Assembly (NCBI GenBank): GCA_021774735.1
Contig: JAJFIS010000027.1
Span: 1-64,000 of the forward strand
Direction of reading: 5' to 3'
Source of the DNA: Alphaproteobacteria bacterium
GTDB lineage: Bacteria; Pseudomonadota; Alphaproteobacteria; Sphingomonadales; Kordiimonadaceae
DNA: 64,000 nt
The notes beneath the pieces are model-generated. The model searched no databases. It was not told the DNA's origin and worked only from the letters and a program-made list of their open reading frames with translations. The position numbers were made by a program, and so were the translations under genes. Shown piece by piece: positions 1 through 8,571 of this stretch (position 1 is its first letter; every line of letters starts with the position of its first letter).

Positions 1-2
1 CA

Positions 3-428
3 ATCAAAGCGGCAGCGCAACGTGCTGTCGTACCCGCTACAAAATGTTCTTGTAATCGTGATCGTTTAGCTTGGCTTAATCTGCTCTTTCTCATACATAC
101 CCCTATAACACAAATTATGCATTATCTGGGTCAGCCCCTAATTTTTTCTCCGGCTGATAATTTTATTTTAATGCGGGATTTCCGTGCCGTTCATATCGCG
201 GATCATGATGCCGCTGCTATCCTTGGAACTATTGAAATAAAAGATAGTTTGTCCGCGATGTGGATGAGCGTTGACGAAAAATGGGTTTATTTGCTGACCG
301 AGGACGGAAAAATTAATAGACATCGGATGGGTAAGTGGGGTCAAGATTTACTTGATCATGTGGATGAAATGCATTTGCCCAAGGTTCATAAGCTACCAGA
401 TAGCGGTGGGGAAGCTCCTGTAAAGTAA
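3..428 (+). CDS. C-terminal part of an unidentified protein, possibly a beta-propeller (5' end outside the window)
   Basis: The reading frame ending at 428 has no stop codon back to base 3, so the gene probably begins left of the window. An internal ATG at 117 would give 103 residues, but no Shine-Dalgarno sequence precedes it. The stretch after it reads like WD40-type propeller blades: FSPADNFILMRD followed by VHIADHD, then SVDEKWVYLLTEDGKI, each a strand-turn-strand with a D-x-x motif. The tail (PKVHKLPDSGGEAPVK) is hydrophilic. Family membership is inferred from the pattern only; no catalytic motif is visible. It lies 159 bases upstream of the TIR gene on the same strand, so it may belong to the same locus. 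The coding status of bases 3-116 is uncertain because its translation is Cys/Arg/Leu-rich and unlike the rest. Confidence 0.5.
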   Translation: MKAAAQRAVVPATKCSCNRDRLAWLNLLFLIHTPITQIMHYLGQPLIFSPADNFILMRDFRAVHIADHDAAAILGTIEIKDSLSAMWMSVDEKWVYLLTEDGKINRHRMGKWGQDLLDHVDEMHLPKVHKLPDSGGEAPVK

Positions 429-587
429 TTTTGTCATAAATGTGAAAGACTAATTAAAATAACAATCCTGATTTAATGGGCAGCCACGGGTAAGCATTCT
501 ATGTTTATCGCCGTTACGAGCTTTCATTTCGCCCGATAGGTCAATTATGTTAAACAAAAAGAGCAGCATTTGAAAAGGACCCAACAT

Positions 588-1721
588 ATGGGTCAAGCTG
601 TGCAATCTGTTGCTTCAGGGGCGGTGCAAATGATTTTTATTTCTTATTCTACTAAAGACGAAGTGGTGGCGGGCAAGGTATGTGCGGGGCTTGAAGAAAA
701 GGGCCTGAACTGCTGGATAGCGCCGCGTGACATTCCGGCAGGCGGAAGTTATGCAAGCGCTATCATGCGCGGGCTGGCGGAATCTAAGGTCATGGTCATT
801 ATTATAACGGAAGATTCGGTTCTGTCCGAGCATGTAAAGAATGAAGTGGAGCATGCTTTTTCTAGCAAGGTTCCTATAATCCCCATGCGGGTTTCTAATA
901 TTGACCCGGCGGCGCTTGACCCGACTTCGGACATGAAATATTTCCTAAATCGCATGCAATGGTTTGATGCGGCCTCCGGGGACATGAAAGCTCATATCGA
1001 CGGCCTTGCGGGCCAAATTAATGGTCTGTTGAGCGGCCAGCCCGTTCAGCACCAAACTCAGCCGATTAAGCCATCCAAAAAAGTAAAAAATGTCTCGAGC
1101 ATAAAAATACTCGCTGGATTACTTATTGTGACCGCTCTGGCCGTCGGCGCTTATGTTGCGGTGCAGCCAGCCGGCCCCGCCCCGGTTGATTGGCAGAAAT
1201 ATGCAGTGGCGAATGAGCTGAAAATGGCAGTGCCTAACCAGCAAATAGAGGTCACGGTCAAAACATTGCCCGAGCAAGATATTTACCATGAAGGTGATAA
1301 GGTCATTTTGTCGGTTTCGGTTGATAAACCAGCTTGGATCGTGGCGGTTCTATATGTTGGCAGCGATACCAGTATCCTGCTTTACCCCAATGACTTTTCT
1401 GATATGCGGAAATTAGCAGCTGGCGAAACCGTTCAGCTCGGCGCAGAAGGCAGTGGCTTTGACTTTACCATTTCCCCACCCTTTGGCACAGATTTGGTGC
1501 AGGTTATCGCCAGCGACAGAAAAGAAGAATTGATGGCTTTGCTCGGGGACAGCGCGGCCATTGAGGGGACAGTGCTACGTAGTATTACGGCCAAAGCGCT
1601 GCGAGAGACCATCGGCAGAGTTAATTTAAGAAGCATTACAATTGGTGCAAAAGAAACTGAAATTACTGAGGGATGGGGCCATGGCTCCGTCACAATAACA
1701 TCACAAGAAAAAGACGATTAG
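588..1721 (+). CDS. Membrane-anchored TIR domain protein with DUF4384 domain
   Basis: The 377-residue product starts with a TIR domain (about residues 15-145: MIFISYSTKDE, then CWIAPRDIPAG at 42, then SEHVKNEVEHAF). Glu86 in VKNEVE occupies the position of the catalytic glutamate of NADase TIR domains. A single hydrophobic segment (about 172-194, ILAGLLIVTALAVGAYVAV) follows, then a DUF4384-type domain (about 215-335; VILSVSVDKPAWIVAVLYV, ILLYPNDF, GTDLVQVIASDRKEE). The predicted topology puts TIR in the cytoplasm and DUF4384 in the periplasm. ATG 588 was chosen because AAGGA ends 8 bases before it; a TTG at 570 in frame has no such site. The next gene, a giant CHAT protease, starts 36 bases downstream, which suggests cotranscription. 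Bacterial TIR domains often cleave NAD+ or make nucleotide signals; activity here is inferred. Domain calls are from motif reading. Confidence 0.88.
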   Translation: MGQAVQSVASGAVQMIFISYSTKDEVVAGKVCAGLEEKGLNCWIAPRDIPAGGSYASAIMRGLAESKVMVIIITEDSVLSEHVKNEVEHAFSSKVPIIPMRVSNIDPAALDPTSDMKYFLNRMQWFDAASGDMKAHIDGLAGQINGLLSGQPVQHQTQPIKPSKKVKNVSSIKILAGLLIVTALAVGAYVAVQPAGPAPVDWQKYAVANELKMAVPNQQIEVTVKTLPEQDIYHEGDKVILSVSVDKPAWIVAVLYVGSDTSILLYPNDFSDMRKLAAGETVQLGAEGSGFDFTISPPFGTDLVQVIASDRKEELMALLGDSAAIEGTVLRSITAKALRETIGRVNLRSITIGAKETEITEGWGHGSVTITSQEKDD

Positions 1722-1757
1722 ACAGCGTTCAAGCAACCGAGAGAGTAGGAGAGTGAG

Positions 1758-4700
1758 ATGAAACAACTAAATATAATTAGAACAGGGCTTATCTGTTTCA
1801 TTCTGCTGTTTTTACTCTCGCCAGTAATTGCGAGGGCAGATCAAGCTGCATCGATTTATGATGATGAGAGGGTTAGGCAATATGCCAAGCTTTATCAGGA
1901 AAGTAAGGGCGAAAAGCTTGTAAAAACAGCTGTCAAAGACTTGAAAGGAAAAAGCCCACACCCGCTTTCATCGCTGGCATGGCATGAGGTGGCCCAATAT
2001 TTAACCGACGATGATTTCCATGTTTATTGGGATAAGTTAGACGCCAAAACAAAGGAAGCCGTTGGCGCTTACGGCGACATTAAAGCGCTGATGTCCAGAG
2101 GCGAAAAACATGTGGCGTTAGAGCGCTACCAGCCTGATAGCCCGGCGCTGAAGCCCCATGCAGCTAGCTACCAGCAACTGGCAAATATAGCACTGGAATT
2201 TGGTAACCGAGATCTTCAGGTGACTTATTTACTCACAGGCTTGCGGGAGCATCCAAGTTATTTTCAGTTAGCTTGGAATATTGCTTGGATGAATATGAGC
2301 CAAGTTAATCTCTTGCAGGTTACAGATTTTCTGGCCGCAACACCCTCCTTAAAGGGGTCTCCCCTTGAATATCTTATCAAATCACGGGTGAAATATTACC
2401 CCTATTCAGGGGGCAGTTACCGTACGCTAAGGCCTATTGTTGATCATTGGCTGGCGGCATATCCGGATGACGCCCGTGCGCTCACGCTGAAGGGCCGCAT
2501 TTTAGAGGGCTTGAAGTTAAATGATGAAGCCTATCAAGCCTTTAAAAAGTCTTATGAGCTTTCTCCTTATTATAGCAACCGGGTGGATCTGGCAGAAGTG
2601 GCACTTATTTCAGGTCATGAAGCCGAGCTGCGTAATATTTTACGCCCAAGAGCTAATTTATTTTCTAAGGACGCTAAATCAGCCGCAGGATGGCTTGAAG
2701 CGTTTATCGCTGAAGGCTGGAAAAGTGCTCGATATGAGAAGAACGCAGCAGAGGGCTATGAGGCCGCTCTCGCCAACATTGATGATAAAGCATTTGTTTA
2801 TATGAAGCAGGCAAGTTTGGCCCTTGCCCAAGGTCAAAAAGCTAAACGCATTATCCATATCGAAAATGCTTTGAAAGAGCCCGGCGGGGATGAAATTCGC
2901 AATCAAATGATCTATATTAGGGCTTTGCTTGCTGATGGCCGTGTTGATGATGCGCGCGTTCAGCTGGATGCTTACAAGACACGGGTTGCCAAATTTGATA
3001 ATACGACGACATTATTGGCCAGCTCTATTTATGGCAAGATATCCACCGAGCAACAGCAGAATATTTTGCAGGATGCAATGGTGGAAATGCCTAACTCTCC
3101 TGAGCTTCTTTCCTCATATGGCGGCACTTTAAAAGGCACATCACTGCGCGCGATTGAAGAACGCCGTGATATTTTAGCGAAAGCTTTTTACCTTCGGCCA
3201 ACATCGGGCCGGGCGGCAGAATATTATGATGCGGAGGCCGAATATTTAACCCGCAAAAATTCACGCACTTCCAAGGCTCAACTGGAAGAGTTTATGCAAA
3301 ATTTGGCGGAGGCTTTTCCAGAGATTGGCAAAATCCATGATCTTCATTTGACCCTGTTGGGCTATGAAGGGGAACGGAAAGCCAGCTATTGGCATGAACT
3401 TGCGCTTGAATATCCTCAGCACCCATATTTATTCGATCGTTGGATTGCACTGGCAAAAAAGAAACAAGATTGGGCGACCACTTATGCTCAACTTTCTGAG
3501 TTTTCCTTTGTGACAGGCGAGGACCCCGAAAATATTGATGCGGCTTACCGGAATAACATCACCTATGCACGCACTGTAGTTGCAGAGCTGAATACCCGCC
3601 CTGTAGCACAAGAAAAACTAACCACCTTGTTGGATGGCTTGCAAAAGACAAAACTGTACCTTCCGCAATCGTCGTATCAATATTTTTTGCAAAAAATTTA
3701 TGATGCCCTTGGCCGCGAAAATGAAGCCGCCGATGCCTTGATTGCCCAAGGAAAAGTTGATCCCTTTAATACCAGTATTTTCCATGACATGGTGGCGGAT
3801 TATGCCAAAACCCGCGATTTGGGCTGGCAGTTTGGTTTTAATATCATTGATCAACGACCCTATTTTCAAAATGGCCTCGATAATTTTTTGCATAAGCATA
3901 CCATGTGGGGCGGCAGCCCTATTGTTGCACTTTGGGCGATTGAACGCGGCCAAAATAACGGCTTGACGATTAAAGAAAATTATCGCGCTCGGGCCATTGG
4001 CGCGCTCGGCGACCCTGTGACCGATTATGTTAGTCATTACGGCGGTAAAAATGCTTCGGTTGGCAGCAGCGCACTTTATATGAGCTGGTATGACAGTAAG
4101 GTGGATAAGGTTATTGGCGGCTCGCGCAGTCATTTTGTTTATAACTTCACCGATACCACCGCAGCAGTTGAAATTCACAAAGCTAACGGCGAAGTATTCA
4201 CCCGAGAGGACAGTCTGATATTTGGCAAGCCAATCCGGATGTCCAAGCAGGCAATAAGCTATGAAATTAAATATACAGACAGGGGGTCGTTTAAAGGCGT
4301 GGCTGACCGCGATGGTGATATAATAAGCCTAGATTATAATGCTAAGAACGAGATCATACGCTTTGCCTCTCGCGGTAAGCCAACGCTGGACTTTGAGTAT
4401 AATGAAATTGGCAAGCCCATATTGATCAAGGCTGGGGAAACCGGTGAAGTTCATGTTGAATATGATGAACAGGGCAACATTTTAAAAGTAAGCTCTCCGC
4501 AGGGTCACCAGGCCAGCCTTGTAATCACCCAGCGCTTTCAAAGCCTTTTATCGATTTCTAAAAAAATTGGTCAGGCAACCCAACGGTTGGATATTCCCGA
4601 TATTGGCCTTGGTAATAAAGATCAAAAGCATGATGATCTCTATTCGGCTTATACTGAAATTTCTTATGAAATAGAGTATGACAAACTGCTGAAGAGCAAA

Positions 4701-7700
4701 GCCTACACCAAGGCAGCAGCGTCTTTGATGGAGCACCTTAGGGCTAATATTAATTTTGACGCTAATTATTTGGGGGAAGCGTTAGATGTGGCCCAGAATA
4801 TTGTGTCGGTTGGTTTTGCCCCTGAGCAGAAATCCGAGAAAATTCTTAAAGTTTCCGCCCAATATTTACTGCATTGGAAAGAATTGAAATTGCTGCAGAA
4901 GCCTGATGGCTTGCCCACAAGTGATTATCTTTGGTGGGTGGATCAATATGATCGCTTGGCTAAGATTGCTGCGGTATCAAACGATGCAGCCTTTGGCAAA
5001 ATTCTCAGTAAATTGACGGACGGTGGCATGTCGTTGCTGGAGCATGAACGCTGGTTGCCAAAGCATGATCTGGTTAATGCCGCCCATTGGCAGCATCATG
5101 CCCTTGGTTTACTTCTGTCTGAAAAGCTCAGTGACGCTCAAATAAATGATAGCGTTACCCTGCAAAATGGCATGACTTTGGTTGCTACCTCAAAAGGTCT
5201 AATCATCGGCGCTAAAGGTCATTGGCGGTGGATGGGTTATGACCGCGCGCTTGGTAAATGGTCTCAGTCGGCGGATAAGTTCCGTCTTTCTTTGAAATCT
5301 AACCTATCTAGCATTGTGGTTGACGGCGAAGGTAATATCTGGTTGGGCAGCGCTGGCGGTATTATGGTGCTTGATCGGGAACTCACCAAAACAGTCGCCC
5401 GTTTTGAAACCAAAGACCATGGTCTGAACAGCCCTGCGGTGACAGATCTAACAAATATTAGTGGCACTATCTATGTATCCACCCTGCGCGGGCTTAGCAC
5501 CGGCACCCTTGATAAGGGCCTCGCTTTAATGCCTGCTTTCAAAGGCAAGCGGGTAGAGAAGGTCTTGTCCGCCGATGAAAATGGGGGCCTTATTGTTCAA
5601 GCGAAAGGGATATTGCATTATCTTTCGGCAGCAGGAAAAATAACGACGATCACGGAAAGTCCTGTGGCTGATGTGGCTTGGGCTGATGTTGGTCAAACTT
5701 TGGCATTTTTGTCCAAAGATAACTTATATATGACCAATTTCACAGCGGGTGAAGGCTTTGATGAACCCCGACTTGCAAGCGGCCAGGAAGACATCCGTAA
5801 AAGTAAAGTGGTTCACGGTCTAAAACGTGTCTATTTGCCGGGCGAAGGTTCGCTGCTCGCCATATTAACCGATATGGGTGTTGCCTTTTATACGGGTAAA
5901 CATATTGAGTTTATGGAGCTGCCGCTCAAAGAAAAACGCAATCGCCTAACCCTTGGCCCTGTTCAAGTGAGCGGGAATATGAATGGATTGGTATTTTTCA
6001 CTTCTGAGGGCATCTATAGCTACGGCCAATCAAATGTTCGTTCCTATGCAGGCTTAAAAGCAACAGATTTACTGACCAGTAAAAAATATAAAATGACCTT
6101 TGTCGCAGATGGCAGGCGTTTATATGGCTTCACCCACGGCGAAGATGACCTGTCCACTATTGCAAGGGTAAGTGCCAAATATTTAGCAAATACACAAAGC
6201 GGCGACCTTATCGTCGCGACTAATAATGCGGTCGTGAATGTGGACCCTTTAACGGGTGATGTAAGTGATTTATTTGACCTCCGTCAGCCGGAAATTGATG
6301 ATGAAAATTGGTCGCCGTGGCGCGATGTTACAAGTTTGCTGGTTGATAGCCGAGGGGATATTTGGGCGGCCAAAGGAGCCACTCTTTTCCATTATTCACC
6401 CGAAAAATCAGTAGTTTCTTGGTACAATTTTGCCGAGGACCCCGCACTATTTCCCTCTCGAGCCAATAGCCTTGTCAATATCCATGAACGACCTGATGGC
6501 ATGGTCTATGTGGTGGCCTCCAACAATGCCCATATGAGCTATAAAGGCATGTCGCTCGAGGGCGGCTTATTGCGTTTCAGGGGCGATAAATTTGAGCGCG
6601 TGGACACGAAGCGCTTCACATGGTTTGCGCTGGGCTATACCCAGCTTTCTGCTGGTGAATATATGATAGGAACAGGTAAAAGCATTGTCATTAGGAAGGC
6701 AGGAGACGGAGAACATATTCAGCGCCACGCTGAAGGGGTCAAACAGTTAAAAGCGGATGTCGCAGGTGTATTTTATGTTCGTGACGGTGTAAAATATGAC
6801 GAAGACACCTATTTAGTGCCTACCGCTGGTGGCATTATGATCTACAGCAAAGGGGAATGGTTCCCCGCTGACCATATGAACAGTTTACTGCCGGGCGAAA
6901 GTGAATTTGGACAATATGGTGCGCGCCAAGCAATGGCAGTAGAAACCGATGCAAATGGCACCATCTATGTAGCGTCTAAAATGGGGCTTTCAGTGTTTGA
7001 AATGAGTGGCGGAGCCCAAGCGCTTTTGGCGCAAAATGGCTTCGGTGGGCAAGCTTTCGCCCGCAGCGATGTTCGCACATTGAGTGATTTAAACGATCAA
7101 TTTTTGAATAAAGTTGATAATGCCACTCCCGCAGGCCGATTGCTCGCGCAAATAAAATCAGCGGAGATTGATGTGGTAGAGCTGGAAACAATTTCAGAAT
7201 CTGGTGCCACCCTTGTCAGCCTTCAAGATGTATCCATATCGGCCTCAGATGCCTTGAAGTTGCAACAAGACCGCGACCGGCTAACCAAAGAGTTAACCCG
7301 CAAACGCAAACGGGCGAAAAGCCTTGTCGCACGCTTGGAAAACGAGCATCGGGGCTTGTTTCAAATGTTAAAGCTGGACCCCAATGAGACAGCGTCAATT
7401 TATAAGGAAATGCCGGATAATGCTTTGATCATTCAGTATTTGCCGACACCTGAGACCCTTTATATCCAGCTGACTGATAAGAAAAACGGCCCCCAGGTTG
7501 TGGCGGTTCCAGTGGCGCTTGAACGTTTGACCTCATCAGCGGTGCGGGCAAATGCAGCCCTAAAAAAACGTGCGGAAAACATGCCTTCGCTGCGGAGTAT
7601 TACGGTTACAAAGCAAGAGGCCCAGAAAAAACCTGCTGCGACGGAAGCCCCGGATGCCAAGTCTCTATTTGTTGGTGACCTGGCATGGCTATATGATCAA

Positions 7701-8471
7701 TTGCTCAGGCCTATAGAAGGGCGGCTTGATAATTATGATAATATCTATCTCGTTCCGGTTGGGGCGCTGACCTATGTGCCATTTTCTGCCCTTGTTCGCG
7801 GTGTTGACCCTAAAATAGAATATGCAGTGGAGCGCTATAAATTTAGCACCATCAACAGCCTGTTCCATTTGAATTTGGTGCTCCATAGCGGTGATAGCGG
7901 CGATGACCGCGCCTTGTTAGTTGGCAATGCAGACAAAACCCTTGAATATGCTCAAAAAGAAGTTGAGGAAATTGCTGACTTCTTCGATGATCCCACCCTG
8001 CTTGTAGGGGATAGCGCTGACTATGACACCGTGGTTGATATGATGACCCAACACGGCATCGTACATTTGGCCACCCATGGCTTTTTAGACAGTCAGGAGC
8101 CCAGCAATAGCTACTTGAAGCTTGCAGGTAACAAACGGCTGAATGTCATTGATATTAGCATGCTGAATATGGAAGACGCCCGGGTGGCGGTGCTATCAGC
8201 CTGTGAAACAGGTCTTGGCACAAGCGGTCTTGAATATGCCACCCTTGCGCGGGCTTTTGTCCATGCAAAGGTGCCGTCTATCATAGCCTCGCTTTGGTCG
8301 GTAAATGATGAACCCACCAAAGAATTGATGGTGAATTTCTACCGCCATATGCAAGACGGTGAGACGGTATCAAGTTCGCTCACCGCAGCCCAGCGAGAAA
8401 TGATCGAAGCGGATGGCCCCATGGCTTGGCCGGAAGCATGGTCCGGTATGGTCTTGTTCGGGAAACATTAA
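1758..8471 (+). CDS. Giant exported CHAT (caspase-like) protease with helical repeats, YD-like segment and propeller
   Basis: This 2237-residue protein has an N-terminal signal sequence (ICFILLFLLSPVIARA). Residues about 130-720 look like TPR-type helical repeats (for example ARALTLKGRILEGLKLNDEA). Residues about 850-920 contain YD-repeat-like strands (LDFEYNEIGKPILI, VHVEYDEQGNILKV). Residues about 1130-1750 show two-component-regulator-type propeller blades (VDGEGNIWLGSAGGIMVLD, VDSRGDIWAAKGATLF). A charged coiled-coil segment lies at about 1828-1860. The C-terminal CHAT domain has the catalytic pair His2107 (HLATHGF) and Cys2149 (LSACETGLG), followed by SIIASLWSVNDEPT. ATG 1758 is preceded by AGGAG with a 6-base spacer. 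CHAT proteases in other systems (for example TPR-CHAT bound to Craspase) are cytoplasmic; export here would put the protease in the periplasm. Partner and trigger are unknown; pairing with the TIR gene is inferred from spacing. Confidence 0.88.
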   Translation: MKQLNIIRTGLICFILLFLLSPVIARADQAASIYDDERVRQYAKLYQESKGEKLVKTAVKDLKGKSPHPLSSLAWHEVAQYLTDDDFHVYWDKLDAKTKEAVGAYGDIKALMSRGEKHVALERYQPDSPALKPHAASYQQLANIALEFGNRDLQVTYLLTGLREHPSYFQLAWNIAWMNMSQVNLLQVTDFLAATPSLKGSPLEYLIKSRVKYYPYSGGSYRTLRPIVDHWLAAYPDDARALTLKGRILEGLKLNDEAYQAFKKSYELSPYYSNRVDLAEVALISGHEAELRNILRPRANLFSKDAKSAAGWLEAFIAEGWKSARYEKNAAEGYEAALANIDDKAFVYMKQASLALAQGQKAKRIIHIENALKEPGGDEIRNQMIYIRALLADGRVDDARVQLDAYKTRVAKFDNTTTLLASSIYGKISTEQQQNILQDAMVEMPNSPELLSSYGGTLKGTSLRAIEERRDILAKAFYLRPTSGRAAEYYDAEAEYLTRKNSRTSKAQLEEFMQNLAEAFPEIGKIHDLHLTLLGYEGERKASYWHELALEYPQHPYLFDRWIALAKKKQDWATTYAQLSEFSFVTGEDPENIDAAYRNNITYARTVVAELNTRPVAQEKLTTLLDGLQKTKLYLPQSSYQYFLQKIYDALGRENEAADALIAQGKVDPFNTSIFHDMVADYAKTRDLGWQFGFNIIDQRPYFQNGLDNFLHKHTMWGGSPIVALWAIERGQNNGLTIKENYRARAIGALGDPVTDYVSHYGGKNASVGSSALYMSWYDSKVDKVIGGSRSHFVYNFTDTTAAVEIHKANGEVFTREDSLIFGKPIRMSKQAISYEIKYTDRGSFKGVADRDGDIISLDYNAKNEIIRFASRGKPTLDFEYNEIGKPILIKAGETGEVHVEYDEQGNILKVSSPQGHQASLVITQRFQSLLSISKKIGQATQRLDIPDIGLGNKDQKHDDLYSAYTEISYEIEYDKLLKSKAYTKAAASLMEHLRANINFDANYLGEALDVAQNIVSVGFAPEQKSEKILKVSAQYLLHWKELKLLQKPDGLPTSDYLWWVDQYDRLAKIAAVSNDAAFGKILSKLTDGGMSLLEHERWLPKHDLVNAAHWQHHALGLLLSEKLSDAQINDSVTLQNGMTLVATSKGLIIGAKGHWRWMGYDRALGKWSQSADKFRLSLKSNLSSIVVDGEGNIWLGSAGGIMVLDRELTKTVARFETKDHGLNSPAVTDLTNISGTIYVSTLRGLSTGTLDKGLALMPAFKGKRVEKVLSADENGGLIVQAKGILHYLSAAGKITTITESPVADVAWADVGQTLAFLSKDNLYMTNFTAGEGFDEPRLASGQEDIRKSKVVHGLKRVYLPGEGSLLAILTDMGVAFYTGKHIEFMELPLKEKRNRLTLGPVQVSGNMNGLVFFTSEGIYSYGQSNVRSYAGLKATDLLTSKKYKMTFVADGRRLYGFTHGEDDLSTIARVSAKYLANTQSGDLIVATNNAVVNVDPLTGDVSDLFDLRQPEIDDENWSPWRDVTSLLVDSRGDIWAAKGATLFHYSPEKSVVSWYNFAEDPALFPSRANSLVNIHERPDGMVYVVASNNAHMSYKGMSLEGGLLRFRGDKFERVDTKRFTWFALGYTQLSAGEYMIGTGKSIVIRKAGDGEHIQRHAEGVKQLKADVAGVFYVRDGVKYDEDTYLVPTAGGIMIYSKGEWFPADHMNSLLPGESEFGQYGARQAMAVETDANGTIYVASKMGLSVFEMSGGAQALLAQNGFGGQAFARSDVRTLSDLNDQFLNKVDNATPAGRLLAQIKSAEIDVVELETISESGATLVSLQDVSISASDALKLQQDRDRLTKELTRKRKRAKSLVARLENEHRGLFQMLKLDPNETASIYKEMPDNALIIQYLPTPETLYIQLTDKKNGPQVVAVPVALERLTSSAVRANAALKKRAENMPSLRSITVTKQEAQKKPAATEAPDAKSLFVGDLAWLYDQLLRPIEGRLDNYDNIYLVPVGALTYVPFSALVRGVDPKIEYAVERYKFSTINSLFHLNLVLHSGDSGDDRALLVGNADKTLEYAQKEVEEIADFFDDPTLLVGDSADYDTVVDMMTQHGIVHLATHGFLDSQEPSNSYLKLAGNKRLNVIDISMLNMEDARVAVLSACETGLGTSGLEYATLARAFVHAKVPSIIASLWSVNDEPTKELMVNFYRHMQDGETVSSSLTAAQREMIEADGPMAWPEAWSGMVLFGKH

Positions 8472-8571
8472 AGCAAGGCTTTTGTCGCCCGCCTCTTCAC
8501 AAAGCCATGATATGCCTATACCGTGGGTCTAGGCACATTTGAAAATGTGAAATTTCAGGGGAGGGAAGCTT

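Noticed and set aside
3618-4178. A 186-codon frame opposite the CHAT gene
   Set aside because: It has no recognisable domain and overlaps a fully supported gene.
8534-8549. A short hairpin CACATTT/AAATGTG before nhaC, considered as a terminator
   Set aside because: It has no T-run and only a two-base loop, so it is not a convincing terminator.
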